A stretch of DNA of 64,000 nt. It comes from Rhodopseudomonas sp. Lineage in GTDB: Bacteria; Pseudomonadota; Alphaproteobacteria; Rhizobiales; Xanthobacteraceae. The notes under the pieces were generated by a model. It saw only the letters and a program-made list of their open reading frames with translations. It searched no databases and was not told the origin of the DNA. Below, one piece after another: positions 1 through 9,436 of this stretch (position 1 is its first letter; every line of letters starts with the position of its first letter). A program made the translations under genes and the position numbers. The stretch is from the NCBI GenBank assembly GCA_016124795.1, contig WGNB01000044.1:1-64000 (forward strand). The letters are read 5' to 3'.

Positions 1-288
1 ATCCGGATTGGAGGCGCGCGCCATCGACACGGTGCCGCGGACGTGCGGCTCATTGTTGAACTCGGCCTTGAGCTTCTTGCCCGAACCGCCCATGCCGGTG
101 CCATCCGGGCAGCCGGTCTGCGCCATGAAGCCGTCGATCACGCGGTGAAACACGATGCCGTCGTAGAACCCCTGCTTGACCAGTTCCTTGATGCGCGCGA
201 CGTGGCCGGGCGCGAGGTCGGGCCGCATCGCGATCACGACTTTGCCTTGCGTGGTTTCGAGCGTGAGCGTGTCTTCGGGTTTTGCCAT
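1..288 (-). CDS. ppiB: Cytoplasmic cyclophilin-type peptidyl-prolyl isomerase (3' end beyond window)
   Basis: A prolyl cis-trans isomerase that assists folding in the cytoplasm. The visible 96 residues start at an ATG and have no signal peptide. They carry cyclophilin core motifs: FHRVIDGFMAQTG with the catalytic Arg, then a GTGMGGSG loop and the segment RGTVSMARA. The C-terminal part, which should hold the SANSQFFI-like strand, lies outside the window. It is the last visible gene of a minus-strand run coaD - periplasmic cyclophilin - this gene, the usual order near gyrA in Hyphomicrobiales. The 122-nt gap to the preceding gene suggests co-transcription but does not prove it. The family assignment is secure. 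The symbol rests on the absence of a signal peptide and on position. Confidence 0.93.
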   Translation of the reverse strand, partial: MAKPEDTLTLETTQGKVVIAMRPDLAPGHVARIKELVKQGFYDGIVFHRVIDGFMAQTGCPDGTGMGGSGKKLKAEFNNEPHVRGTVSMARASNPD

Positions 289-410
289 CGTTTCTCTCTC
301 TATATCGCTTTTGAACATGCAGACTTCAAATTTGTCGTAGCCCGGCCTGGCGCGTTCGACGAACAGCGCCCGGCAAACCGCCAGAGCCCGGCAACGACGG
401 GTGGAGACGG

Positions 411-977
411 TTATTTCATATCGGACGCGACTTGGACTTTCAGCATCTTGTCCGGGTTCGCCACGGACCCGCTCTGTGAACCGGGAGGCGCCTTCTTGAG
501 CTTGTCGACGACATTCATGCCCGACACCACGTTACCGATCACGGTATATTTGCCGTTCAGGAACGATGCATCGCCGAAGCAGATGAAGAACTGCGAATTC
601 GCCGAATTGGGATCGTTGGCCCGCGCCATGCCGACAACGCCGCGCGTGAAAGGCGTCGAGGTGAACTCGGCCTTGATGTTGGGATATTTCGAATGGCCGG
701 TGCCGTCGTGGTTCTGGCCGTCGCCGGTCTGCGCCATGAAGCCGTCCATCACGCGATGGAACGGCACGTTGTTATAGAATCCGTCGCGCGCCAGTTGTTC
801 GAGCCGCGCGGCGTGGTGCGGCGCCAGATCGGTGCGCAGCGCGATGATGATGCGGCCCTTGGTGGTGTCGATCACCAGGGTATGGGCCGGATTGACGCCG
901 GCCGGCAGTTTCGGCGTCTGGGCGAAAGCGGGGGCCGCGCAAACCAGCGCAAGCAGAACGGCGAGAGTGCGGATCAT
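411..977 (-). CDS. Exported cyclophilin-type peptidyl-prolyl isomerase
   Basis: A periplasmic prolyl isomerase of about 188 residues. The start chosen is the ATG at 977, because AGGGAGC lies just upstream on the minus strand and the protein then begins with a clean signal peptide (MIRTLAVLLALVCAAPAFAQ). The reading frame is open to an earlier ATG at 1025, but that would put 16 unconvincing residues before the signal. The catalytic domain shows FHRVMDGFMAQTG, GVVGMARA and SANSQFFICF, all cyclophilin hallmarks. It is a paralogue of the cytoplasmic enzyme encoded just downstream and follows coaD by 75 nt. A cytoplasmic/periplasmic cyclophilin pair in tandem is common in this order. Confidence 0.95.
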   Translation of the reverse strand: MIRTLAVLLALVCAAPAFAQTPKLPAGVNPAHTLVIDTTKGRIIIALRTDLAPHHAARLEQLARDGFYNNVPFHRVMDGFMAQTGDGQNHDGTGHSKYPNIKAEFTSTPFTRGVVGMARANDPNSANSQFFICFGDASFLNGKYTVIGNVVSGMNVVDKLKKAPPGSQSGSVANPDKMLKVQVASDMK

Positions 978-1052
978 GAAAGCTCCCTGATAATGACGTT
1001 GCGAGGGCGCAGGCGCTGCGAACATCGGTATGTCCTGTTCGGGACCTGACGC

Positions 1053-1550
1053 TTAACGGGCGAACTTGGTTTTGAGACGCGCAGCCACCGCGGCCGGCAC
1101 GAAAGCGGCAATATCGCCACCCATGGCCGCGATCTGGCGCACCAATGTGGCGGTGATCGGGCGCGTGATCGGCGACGCCGGCAGGAAGACGGTCTGCACC
1201 TCAGGCGCCAGCGTTTCGTTCATGCCGGCCATCTGCATTTCGTAATCGAGATCGGTGCCGTCGCGTAAGCCCCGGATCAGCAATTCGGCGCCCGCTTTCT
1301 GCGCCGCCACCGTGACCAGATTGTCGAAGGTAATGCAGTCCAATTCGCACCGGGCTTCCCGCGCCAGCGGCGTGCAGGTCTCCTGCAGCATCGCCAGCCG
1401 CTCCTCGGCCGAAAACAACGGTACCTTGCCGGGATGAATGCCAACGGCAAGCACAAGCCTGTCGGCCAGCCGCACGGCATGGCGCACGACATCGATATGA
1501 CCGTTGGTGACGGGGTCGAACGATCCCGCGTAAAGGGCGATCCTCGGCAT
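1053..1550 (-). CDS. coaD: Phosphopantetheine adenylyltransferase
   Basis: Penultimate enzyme of coenzyme A synthesis: it transfers AMP from ATP to 4'-phosphopantetheine to form dephospho-CoA in the cytoplasm. The 165-residue protein has the family's normal length. It opens with the nucleotidyltransferase signature ([14 protein letters not shown], containing the T/HxGH-type ATP motif) and has [15 protein letters not shown], the conserved Arg-containing loop. It sits downstream of gyrA and upstream of the two cyclophilins, a conserved alphaproteobacterial arrangement. Here a LysE exporter and a small opposite-strand gene separate gyrA from coaD. No strong ribosome binding site is visible before the ATG. 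Confidence 0.97.
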   Translation of the reverse strand: MPRIALYAGSFDPVTNGHIDVVRHAVRLADRLVLAVGIHPGKVPLFSAEERLAMLQETCTPLAREARCELDCITFDNLVTVAAQKAGAELLIRGLRDGTDLDYEMQMAGMNETLAPEVQTVFLPASPITRPITATLVRQIAAMGGDIAAFVPAAVAARLKTKFAR

Positions 1551-1745
1551 CCGCGGGGTCTAGCCCGGCTGTATGCGGGCTGCAAGGCCCGAGCGGCCGG
1601 TCCGGCACGGCTATCCCGGCGGACCTTGTGCCCTTAATGAACTTTTCGCCCGGTCATTCGTTATTGAGGCGAACCCGCACCGATATTTTGAACCTTTTGC
1701 CATGTGTCACGACTGATAATCGTGCCGCCCACGGAAACCTTTGCC

Positions 1746-1982
1746 ATGTCGCCCAACATGATCAAAATTGCCTCGGCTATTACCACCGCTGCCGCCATCG
1801 CTGGAATTTTGACGGTGTTTTTCACCCCGAGCGACGCCGTCAATGCCGGTCCCCTCGCCGGCCGCGCCCAGACCACGCTGAAATCCTGCGTGGCCCGGCC
1901 CTGGCCCTACCTCAACTGCGTCGGCACCAGCCTCGGTAATCCGCACATCCGGCTTGTCACCACCGACCGGCTGGCACCGTAA
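1746..1982 (+). CDS. Small exported protein of unknown function
   Basis: About 78 residues. An N-terminal hydrophobic stretch (IKIASAITTAAAIAGILTVFF) looks like a signal peptide or anchor. The conserved-looking tail has two Cys in the pattern CVARPWPYLNCVG, then GNPHIRLVTTDRL. I recognise this tail from small uncharacterised proteins common in Bradyrhizobium and relatives, but no function is known to me. The start at 1746 is preferred over 1704 because it places the hydrophobic segment at the N-terminus; a weak GGAAA lies upstream. An ATG at 1758 is also possible. The gene lies alone on the plus strand between coaD and the LysE gene. Confidence 0.7.
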   Translation: MSPNMIKIASAITTAAAIAGILTVFFTPSDAVNAGPLAGRAQTTLKSCVARPWPYLNCVGTSLGNPHIRLVTTDRLAP

Positions 1983-1990
1983 ACGGCGGC

Positions 1991-2605
1991 TTAACCGGGC
2001 CGGCGCGCCAGCGACAGCCAGATGCCGCCGCCGATCAGCACGGCGCCGGAGAGCCGCGCCAGCAATTTGTTATGCTTCGGCTTCATGAACCAGGCGCGGC
2101 CCAGACCGGCCGCGACGGCCCAGCCGGAGTCGAGCACCGCGCCGAGCGTCACCGAGCAAACGCACATCACCAGCAACTGGCGACCGACCGGCAGGCCCGG
2201 ATCGAGAAACTGCGGCAGGAACGCGGTGAAGAAGGCGATGGTCTTCGGATTGGTGATCGCGACAATGAAGCCGCGCCAGGCATGAACATGGGCCGCCGGC
2301 GCCAGCGCGTCGCCGCTTTCACCGGCGTGCCGCCAGGCCTGAATGCCGAGCCAGATCAGATAAACGGCGCCGACCCAGCGCAATGTATCGAAGACCTCGG
2401 CCGAGGCGCGCAGGATCCACGTCAGCCCAAAAGCGATCAATGCCAGCAGCGCGCCGTTTCCTACCGCCGAACCCGCGACCGTCAGCAAGGCGGCGCGCGT
2501 GCCCTGTCGCGCGCCGGTCGCCAGGATCAAGGTGACGATCGGCCCCGGCGTCAGAAACAGCACGACGGTGATCAGCAGGAAGGCGGTGAAGAGTTGCGTG
2601 TTCAT
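1991..2605 (-). CDS. LysE/RhtB-family amino acid exporter
   Basis: An inner-membrane exporter of about 204 residues with six predicted hydrophobic segments. Family features are the N-terminal LFLTPGPIVTLILATGARQG, where LysE/RhtB proteins have a conserved PGP, and the central ITNPKTIAFFTAFLPQF. The start is placed at the ATG at 2605 (MNTQLFTAF). The frame is open further upstream to 2692, but that extension is charged and unlike the family. The substrate cannot be told from sequence; known members export lysine, arginine, homoserine, threonine or other amino acids. The gene follows gyrA on the same strand after a 10-bp hairpin, so it probably has its own expression. Confidence 0.92.
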   Translation of the reverse strand: MNTQLFTAFLLITVVLFLTPGPIVTLILATGARQGTRAALLTVAGSAVGNGALLALIAFGLTWILRASAEVFDTLRWVGAVYLIWLGIQAWRHAGESGDALAPAAHVHAWRGFIVAITNPKTIAFFTAFLPQFLDPGLPVGRQLLVMCVCSVTLGAVLDSGWAVAAGLGRAWFMKPKHNKLLARLSGAVLIGGGIWLSLARRPG

Positions 2606-2686
2606 GGGACGACCGTGCCGCCTGTTATACGACGATGATATTTTGCCGCCATCGCATTCAAGAACGCGAAGTGCCAACCTCGACGA

Positions 2687-2711
2687 CGTCACCGGGCCAA
2701 GCCCGGTGACG
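2687..2711 (-). terminator. Hairpin downstream of gyrA
   Basis: A perfect 10-bp inverted repeat (CGTCACCGGG ... CCCGGTGACG) with a 5-nt loop, starting 11 nt after the gyrA stop. There is no T-run on the gyrA side, so it may stabilise the 3' end or act with Rho rather than be a classical intrinsic terminator. Confidence 0.5.
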
Positions 2712-2721
2712 CCCCGACTGC

Positions 2722-5499
2722 TTACCCTTCCTCATCCTCGCTGACCCGCTCGACCGACACGACGCGCTCGTCGTCGGCGGTGTCGAGCACGATCACGCCC
2801 TGCGTCGAACGTCCGGCGATCCGGATGCCGGCGGCCGTGGTGCGGATCAACTTGCCGGCATTGGTCACCAGCATGACCTCGTCGTCTTCCTCGATCGGGA
2901 AGGACGCCACCAGCTTGCCGATCTTCGGCTTGATCTGCCAATCGCCCTTGGTCTTCTCCCAGATATCCATGGCGACGATGCCTTTGCCGCCACGGCCGGT
3001 GATCCGGTATTCATAGGACGAGGTGCGCTTGCCGAAGCCGCGCTCGGACAAGGTCACCACGAACTGTTCGGCTTCCGACAGTTCGACATAACGCTGTTCG
3101 CCGAGTTCGATATTGCCGGCGTCGCCGTTCTCGGCCCCCTCTTCGGCCTCGGCCTCCATCGCCGCCACCGCTGCCTCGTCAGAGACTTCCTCCTCGGCGC
3201 CGGTGCCGCGCCGGATCGCGCTGGTGCGCTTGAGATAGGCCGCGCGCTCATCCGAGGTCGCCTCGGAGTGACGCAGGATCGACATCGAAATCAACCGATC
3301 GTCGGTGTCGAGCGCGATGCCGCGCACGCCCATCGACGTGCGCCCGGTAAAGACGCGCACATCGGTAACCGGGAAACGAATGCACTGTCCTTCCGACGAC
3401 GTCAGCAACACGTCATCGGCCTCGGTGCAGATCTGGACGCCGACGATGCCCTCACCGTCGTCAAGCTTCATCGCGATGATGCCGGAGCGGCGGACGTCGA
3501 CGAAATCGCTGAGCTTGTTGCGACGGACCGTGCCCTTGGTCGAGGCAAACATGACGTCGAGATTGGCCCAGCTCTTCTCATCCTCGGGCAGCGGCATGAT
3601 CGAGGTGATGGTTTCGCCGGCGCCGAGCGGCAGGATGTTGATCATCGCCTTGCCGCGCGCCTGCGGCGCCGCCTGCGGCAGACGCCAGACCTTTTCCTTG
3701 TAGACCCGGCCGAGCGACGAGAAGAACAGCACCGGCGTATGCGTCGAGGCGACGAACAGCCGCGCCACGAAATCCTCGTCGCGCACCTGCATGCTGCCGC
3801 GGCCCTTGCCGCCGCGCTTCTGCGCCCGATAGGTCGACAGCGGCACGCGCTTGACATAGCCCAGATGCGACACGGTCACGACCATGTCCTCGCGCTGGAT
3901 CAGGTCCTCGTCTTCCATCTCGCCGATGGCTTCGGAAATCTCGGTGCGGCGCGGCGTCGCGAACTGCGCCTTCAGCGAAGCCAGATCGTCCTTGATGATG
4001 CTCTGGATGCGGGCGCGCGACCGCAGGATATCGAGATAATCGGCGATCTCCTTGGCGAGCTTGTCGAGTTCCTCGGCGATTTCCTCGCGGCCCAGGGCCG
4101 TCAGGCGCTGCAGCCGCAGATCGAGGATGGCTTGCGCCTGTTCCAGCGACAGCCGCGTCGTCCCCTCCGGCGACACGGTATGGCGCGGATCGTCGATCAA
4201 CAGCACCATGTTGATCATGTCCTTGGCCGGCCAGTCGCGGGCCATCAAGGCCTCACGCGCTTCCCGGGCGTCGCGCGAGCCACGGATCAGCTTGATGACC
4301 TCGTCGATATTGGCAACCGCGATCGCCAGACCGACCAGGATATGCGCGCGATCGCGCGCCTTGCCGAGCAGGAACTTGGTCCGGCGCGACACGACTTCCT
4401 CGCGGAACGCGACGAAGGCACGCAGCATGTCCTTGAGCGTCATCAACAACGGCCGGCCGCCGTCGAGCGCCACGGTGTTGACGCCAAAGCTGGTTTGCAG
4501 CGGCGTGAAGCGATAAAGCTGATTCAGCACGACGTCGCGCTCGGCGTCGCGCTTGAGTTCGATGACGACGCGATAGCCTTCGCGATCGCTCTCGTCGCGC
4601 AGGTCGGAAATGCCGTCGATCTTCTTGTCGCGCACCAGTTCGGCGATGCGCTCGACCATCGTCGCCTTGTTCACCTGATACGGGATTTCCGAGATGATGA
4701 TCGCTTCGCGATCCTTGCGCAGGGTTTCGAAGGCGACCCGGCCGCGCATCACCACCGAACCGCGCCCGGTGTGATAGGCGCTGGCGATGCCGGCACGGCC
4801 GAGAATGATGCCGCCGGTCGGGAAATCCGGACCGGGCACGATGCCGATCAGGTCGTCGGTCGAAATCTCGGGATTGTCGATCATCGCGATGCAGGCATCG
4901 ATCACTTCGCCGAGATTATGCGGCGGAATGTTCGTCGCCATGCCGACGGCGATGCCGCCGGCGCCGTTGACCAGCAAATTCGGATAACGCGCCGGCAGCA
5001 CCACCGGCTCGTTTTCATTGCCGTCGTAGTTGGCCTGGAAATCGACGGTGTTCTTGTCGATGTCGTCGAGCAAGGCCATCGCCGGCTTGGCCAGACGGCA
5101 TTCGGTGTAACGCATGGCGGCGGCCGGATCGCCGTCGACCGAACCGAAATTGCCCTGGCCGTCGATCAATTGCAGGCGCATCGAGAAGTCTTGCGCCATG
5201 CGCACCAGCGCGTCGTAAATCGCGCTGTCGCCATGCGGATGGTACTTACCCATGACGTCGCCGACGACGCGGGCCGACTTGACGTATTTCTTGTCGGGCG
5301 TGTGGCCCTGTTCGTACATCGAATAGAGAATGCGCCGATGCACCGGCTTCAGCCCGTCGCGCACGTCGGGCAATGCGCGCGACACGATCACGCTCATGGC
5401 GTAATCGAGATAGCTGCGCTTCATCTCCTCGGTGATCGAGACAGGGCGCGTATCGGACGGACCGGAGTCGCCCGATTTAGGAGTTTCGGTGTCGGACAA
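2722..5499 (-). CDS. gyrA: DNA gyrase subunit A
   Basis: Breaks and rejoins DNA while gyrase introduces negative supercoils. The 925-residue protein has the winged-helix region with the catalytic Tyr in [10 protein letters not shown]. The quinolone-determining segment is [17 protein letters not shown], with Ser and Asp at the positions equivalent to E. coli 83 and 87, that is, the non-resistant residues. The GyrA-box-like QKRGGKGR begins the C-terminal DNA-wrapping domain. An acidic Glu/Ala-rich insertion (roughly residues 765-795) interrupts that domain. The start codon appears to be TTG at 5499, with AGGA about 8 nt upstream. The next ATG would remove conserved sequence upstream of the [16 protein letters not shown] motif. 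Confidence 0.98.
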   Translation of the reverse strand: MSDTETPKSGDSGPSDTRPVSITEEMKRSYLDYAMSVIVSRALPDVRDGLKPVHRRILYSMYEQGHTPDKKYVKSARVVGDVMGKYHPHGDSAIYDALVRMAQDFSMRLQLIDGQGNFGSVDGDPAAAMRYTECRLAKPAMALLDDIDKNTVDFQANYDGNENEPVVLPARYPNLLVNGAGGIAVGMATNIPPHNLGEVIDACIAMIDNPEISTDDLIGIVPGPDFPTGGIILGRAGIASAYHTGRGSVVMRGRVAFETLRKDREAIIISEIPYQVNKATMVERIAELVRDKKIDGISDLRDESDREGYRVVIELKRDAERDVVLNQLYRFTPLQTSFGVNTVALDGGRPLLMTLKDMLRAFVAFREEVVSRRTKFLLGKARDRAHILVGLAIAVANIDEVIKLIRGSRDAREAREALMARDWPAKDMINMVLLIDDPRHTVSPEGTTRLSLEQAQAILDLRLQRLTALGREEIAEELDKLAKEIADYLDILRSRARIQSIIKDDLASLKAQFATPRRTEISEAIGEMEDEDLIQREDMVVTVSHLGYVKRVPLSTYRAQKRGGKGRGSMQVRDEDFVARLFVASTHTPVLFFSSLGRVYKEKVWRLPQAAPQARGKAMINILPLGAGETITSIMPLPEDEKSWANLDVMFASTKGTVRRNKLSDFVDVRRSGIIAMKLDDGEGIVGVQICTEADDVLLTSSEGQCIRFPVTDVRVFTGRTSMGVRGIALDTDDRLISMSILRHSEATSDERAAYLKRTSAIRRGTGAEEEVSDEAAVAAMEAEAEEGAENGDAGNIELGEQRYVELSEAEQFVVTLSERGFGKRTSSYEYRITGRGGKGIVAMDIWEKTKGDWQIKPKIGKLVASFPIEEDDEVMLVTNAGKLIRTTAAGIRIAGRSTQGVIVLDTADDERVVSVERVSEDEEG

Positions 5500-5856
5500 A
5501 GAGGAAATCCTGAGCGGTTTATCGGACCGTTTTTCTTAGCCGATTCAAGGCCCCGCCGCCACCGCAAAAGAGCCCCGCAGGGCTGATATTCCGCTTGGTA
5601 TTTCAGACACTTATTCGCCGCTGCGCGGCGCGTGAGCCGGCTCGCATGAGCGCCGGTTCGGCCGCCCCGCACGCCGGCCTCGCCGCGGCTCGGCCGCCCG
5701 AGTTCCCCGCATCTGACTACCGGCGTTCACCCGATATTAAGCCTAACGAATTACAAACGCGACGTGGGCGGCCCGGTCGGCAGCCTCCGGTAGAATGGGC
5801 CGAGCGAAGGGTCCGTCCGCTACCCAGTTGAAATCATTCGCAGCAAAGTCCGTAGT
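5500..5856. other. Divergent intergenic region gyrA / autotransporter
   Basis: 357 nt without a convincing gene. It must carry promoters for both gyrA (leftward) and the autotransporter (rightward). A short hairpin (AGCCC-CGCA-GGGCT) lies at about 5572-5585. No consensus promoter could be assigned by eye. Confidence 0.5.
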
Positions 5857-7854
5857 ATGCGCCGTGTTCGCGCCACCCTTTCGCTCGCCCGGAGTTTGGT
5901 GACTTCGGTATCGGTTGCCGCCATCGTCGCCGCGCAAATCGAAGCCGCATCGGCGCATACCGTCTCGATCGGTTACGCCTTCGCCGGTCCCGGCGCCGTC
6001 ACCTTCTGGTACGGCTCCTATCACGCCGACGCCACTTTCAACGAAGCCAACCTGCAGCTGACCAGCACCAACGGCTACTACCTGCTCAAGGATTACGATC
6101 TGTTGAGCGCCATCAAACCGGCGGGTCTGGTCGACGGCGTCAACAATTTCTATTCGAACTCGGCGGGCACCGCGCTTGTCGGCACGGCGGAAGCCGTTTC
6201 ATCGACCGACGGGTCCGGCGGCGCCTTCGATCCGGCGACGCAAAGCGTGGTGAACTGGCAAGGCGTCACCATGACCGGGCTGCGGCCCGGCACCTACACC
6301 TTTACCTATAACCCGCTGGCGACGCCGACGGTCGAATGGCATCCGATCAATGCGATCATCGAAACCAACACCTTCACGCTGACCGAGGCCGACATTCTCG
6401 GCATCGACGGCTATCATTATTACGGCACCAATACCAACCAGCGCGCGGTCGGCAACGCGCTCGATACCTCGATTTCGGCCGGCGGCTACAACCAGCGCAT
6501 CTACAACATCGCCGCGCTGGCAGCCGACCCGATGGCCAACGCCCTCACCTCGCTGTCCGGCGAAGTTCATACCCAGTCGTCGCGCGCCGCCTTCCAGCCG
6601 GCCGGCACCTTCCTGTCGGCGATGATGGACCCGTCGGCCGGCGGCGTTCGCGGCGGCGATTTCGGCGCCGCGCCGGCCTCCACCTCGCTGTATTCGACGT
6701 CGCCTTACGGCACGGACGGCGGCACGGCCGACGGCGCATCCTCCGGCGGCAGTCCCTATTACGATCCGCAAGCCGACAATGGCGGCTATGCCGGTTACGA
6801 CGGCGGCAATGGCGCGCAATCGAACACATCGCCTTACGGCGATCCCAACGACCCGCATGCGCCCTATGACGGCAATTCCGGTTATGGCGACTCGGGTTAT
6901 GGCAACTCGGGCTACGGCAATTCCGGTAACGGAAATTACGGTGACGGTAGCCGCAGCCGTTCGGCGCAAGGCGACCGTCCGCGCGGTCTGCTGCGCGGCC
7001 CGATCTTCGAGCACAACTGGAGCATCTGGCAAACCACTTACGGCAATTACAGCACTGCCAAGGGCGATCCGGTCAATGGCACCCACGATACCCGCGTTTA
7101 CGGCGGCGGCGTCATCGCCGGCCTCGACTATCGCTTCGCGAGCGGCGGCGTGCTCGGCGTGGCGATTGCCGGCGGCACATCGGGATGGACGCTGTCGGAT
7201 TCGCTCGGCACCGGCAAAGGCGATGTGGTCCAGGTCGGCGCCTACGGATCGCAACGCTTCGGTCGGGCCTATGTCTCGGGCGCCGTCAATGCCGGCTGGA
7301 ACAAGATGTCGACCGACCGCACGATCACGATCGATGGCGGCGACGAATTGCGCGGCAGCTTCACCGCGCGCACGCTCGGCGCCCGCGCCGAAGCCGGATA
7401 CCGGCTCGATGTCGGCAGCGTTGGCGTCACCCCGCATGTCGCGGCGCAAGCCTTGTCGTTCAGCGCGCCCGGCTATGGCGAGACCGTCGTCAGCGGCGCC
7501 AACGACTATGCGCTCAACATCGCGGCGCGCGACACCACCCAGCGCCGCACCGAAGCCGGCGTCTGGTTCGATCACGCGACGCGTCTGGAAGAAGCGGTAT
7601 TGATGTTCCGCAGCCGCGTCGCCTGGGTGCACGAAACGATGGACACGCCGACCGTGATGGCGAGTTTCCAGACCCTGGCGGGCTCGGGCTTCAACGTGAT
7701 GGGCGCGACCACGGCCGCCGACCGTATCCTGGTGTCGACCGGCGCCGAACTGCGCGTCGCCAACGGCTTTTCGATCAACGGCAAATTCGATGGCGAATTT
7801 GCCGACGGCTCGGCCTATTATACCGGTTCAAGCACGGTCCGTTATCAGTGGTAG
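5857..7854 (+). CDS. Autotransporter with short passenger and C-terminal beta-barrel
   Basis: A type Va secreted outer-membrane protein of 665 residues. Residues 1-34 form a long signal peptide ending in AAQIEAASA. Residues 35-250 form a passenger without the repetitive beta-helix pattern of classical autotransporters. The segment LTSLSGEVHTQSSRAAFQ, near residue 235, resembles the linker that usually precedes the barrel. Here about 120 Gly/Tyr/Asn/Ser-rich residues follow it, including tandem GYGDS/GYGNS units around residues 343-370. The barrel occupies about 388-665 and ends in an aromatic residue (RYQW), as outer-membrane assembly signals do. No good ribosome binding site is visible at 5857. 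The passenger's role is unknown; adhesion is only a guess. Confidence 0.9.
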   Translation: MRRVRATLSLARSLVTSVSVAAIVAAQIEAASAHTVSIGYAFAGPGAVTFWYGSYHADATFNEANLQLTSTNGYYLLKDYDLLSAIKPAGLVDGVNNFYSNSAGTALVGTAEAVSSTDGSGGAFDPATQSVVNWQGVTMTGLRPGTYTFTYNPLATPTVEWHPINAIIETNTFTLTEADILGIDGYHYYGTNTNQRAVGNALDTSISAGGYNQRIYNIAALAADPMANALTSLSGEVHTQSSRAAFQPAGTFLSAMMDPSAGGVRGGDFGAAPASTSLYSTSPYGTDGGTADGASSGGSPYYDPQADNGGYAGYDGGNGAQSNTSPYGDPNDPHAPYDGNSGYGDSGYGNSGYGNSGNGNYGDGSRSRSAQGDRPRGLLRGPIFEHNWSIWQTTYGNYSTAKGDPVNGTHDTRVYGGGVIAGLDYRFASGGVLGVAIAGGTSGWTLSDSLGTGKGDVVQVGAYGSQRFGRAYVSGAVNAGWNKMSTDRTITIDGGDELRGSFTARTLGARAEAGYRLDVGSVGVTPHVAAQALSFSAPGYGETVVSGANDYALNIAARDTTQRRTEAGVWFDHATRLEEAVLMFRSRVAWVHETMDTPTVMASFQTLAGSGFNVMGATTAADRILVSTGAELRVANGFSINGKFDGEFADGSAYYTGSSTVRYQW

Positions 7855-7899
7855 ACTGACGCGCGGCCGCGCCAGCGGCGGCGCGAGAAAGTCCCATCG

Positions 7900-8520
7900 A
7901 TGGAATTTGCAATCGCGGCCTTCGTCACGCTGCTCGTCGTCGTCGACCCGATCGGCCTCGTGCCGTCCTACGTCGCCGTCACCCACGACATGCCGGCGCC
8001 ATCGCGCCGCGGCGTCGCCTGGCGCGCCAGCCTGATCGCCACGATCATCCTGGCTGGCAGCGCGCTGGCTGGCGACTGGCTGTTGCGCACGCTGTCGATC
8101 ACCTTGCCCGCCTTTCGCATCGCCGGCGGACTGTTGCTGTTTTCGATCGCGTCGGAAATGGTCTTTGGCGTGCGGGTGACGCGCCAGACCGTCACCGCCG
8201 AGCAGGCCCTGGACGAACGGGTGCGCAACGTCGCCGCCTTCCCGCTGGCGATCCCGTTGATGGCGGGTCCCGGCGCGATCACCGCCACCGTCCTGCTGTC
8301 GGGTCGCAGCACCGGCGACCCGCTGCATTTGTCCATGCTGCTGGGCGTCATCGTCGCGGTGATGCTGATCTGCTTCGGCGTCTTCCTGATCGCGTCGCGG
8401 ATCGGCAAACTCCTCGGCGCCACCGCCACCTCGGTCGCCTCGCGCATTCTTGGCGTGTTGCTGGCGGCGCTGGCCGTGCAATACGTAATCGACGGCGTCA
8501 GGATCGCGATGGCGGGATAA
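7900..8520 (+). CDS. MarC-family integral membrane protein
   Basis: A 206-residue inner-membrane protein with about six hydrophobic segments. It opens with FVTLLVVVDPIGLVPSYVAVT, the family's N-terminal motif, and the central AIPLMAGPGAITATVLL is highly characteristic of the MarC/UPF0056 family. Members were once linked to multiple antibiotic resistance, but their transport function is unproven. The gene starts 45 nt after the autotransporter and may be transcribed with it. There is no sign of truncation. Confidence 0.93.
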   Translation: MEFAIAAFVTLLVVVDPIGLVPSYVAVTHDMPAPSRRGVAWRASLIATIILAGSALAGDWLLRTLSITLPAFRIAGGLLLFSIASEMVFGVRVTRQTVTAEQALDERVRNVAAFPLAIPLMAGPGAITATVLLSGRSTGDPLHLSMLLGVIVAVMLICFGVFLIASRIGKLLGATATSVASRILGVLLAALAVQYVIDGVRIAMAG

Positions 8521-8697
8521 CAGGCCGCAGCGTCAAAGTCGGACAATCAACTTCTCCGACTGTTTAAAACGCCGCTCCCGTATGTCGGGATCATTGTTTC
8601 CGTCCGGTAACAACACCCCGCGGCGGCTCTCGCGGCATAGTTTGGCCGCAATGAAATTCTCACTGACACGGACAATCGTTATCGGTGAGGAATAGTC

Positions 8698-9237
8698 ATG
8701 CTTCCGCGAACAAGGCTTGATCGTAATCATCCGCCACGATCGCACCGACTGGCGGCCATGATGATCGCGAGCTTGCTCGGCGTCACGTCGGCTCAGGCGC
8801 AAATGCCGGGCGGCGGCGGTGGGATGCCCGGCGGACGCCGTGAAGCAGCCGATCCCTTTATTACGTCGATGTCGCGATGGGATGCCAACCACGATGGCAC
8901 ATTGACGTGCGCCGAGTGGCGGCAATACGCCAACCGCATGTTCACGATCGCCGACAAGAACGGCGACGGCTTTCTCGACGCCACCGAATTCCAGCGCATC
9001 CGGAAACTGGAACCGATTTTCGCAGACGCGGACCTGTCCTATTTCGACGATAACCACGATCGGCGGGTCAGCCGCGCCGAGTTTGTCGACAAGCCGAGCC
9101 CCTTTATCGCGCGCTACGATCTCAATCACGATTGCCGCGTCACGCGCCAGGAACTGAATGGCTCGGGCGGCGGGCTATCCGGTGGCAGGCCGCGCGGTGG
9201 CGGACCGGGCATGGGTGGCGGACACGGCGGATTTTAA
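8698..9237 (+). CDS. Exported EF-hand calcium-binding protein
   Basis: A 179-residue protein with an N-terminal export signal (hydrophobic MMIASLLGVTSAQAQ after a basic leader). Four EF-hand-like loops follow: DANHDGTLTCAEW, DKNGDGFLDATEF, DDNHDRRVSRAEF and DLNHDCRVTRQEL. The first two have complete Asp/Asn/Asp/Glu ligand patterns. The last two are weaker, with Arg or Cys at the position that is normally Gly. The tail is rich in Gly, Arg and Met (GGGPGMGGGHGGF). GAGGAAT lies 3 nt before the ATG. It likely binds calcium in the periplasm or outside the cell; its partner is unknown. Two Cys in different loops could form a disulfide. Confidence 0.9.
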   Translation: MLPRTRLDRNHPPRSHRLAAMMIASLLGVTSAQAQMPGGGGGMPGGRREAADPFITSMSRWDANHDGTLTCAEWRQYANRMFTIADKNGDGFLDATEFQRIRKLEPIFADADLSYFDDNHDRRVSRAEFVDKPSPFIARYDLNHDCRVTRQELNGSGGGLSGGRPRGGGPGMGGGHGGF

Positions 9238-9436
9238 CATCCGCCTGGAAAGGCCAACATCACCGCACCAACCGATTCAAGTTTTATAGCGCGCTGAAAA
9301 CCGGACAAAGGCCGCTTTATGATCGTGGCGGTTATCGCGGCGCGACCCACGGGACATATGGCCAAGCTGGCCCATACACTCCCCGCGCGCCGCGCCGCCG
9401 GGCGGCCGCCCGTTAACCGCCAGCTTCAGCCAGGCG

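Noticed and set aside
3268..5586. A 772-codon open frame opposite gyrA
   Set aside because: It is the antisense shadow of a certain gene in high-GC DNA, rich in Arg, His and Asp, with no domain.
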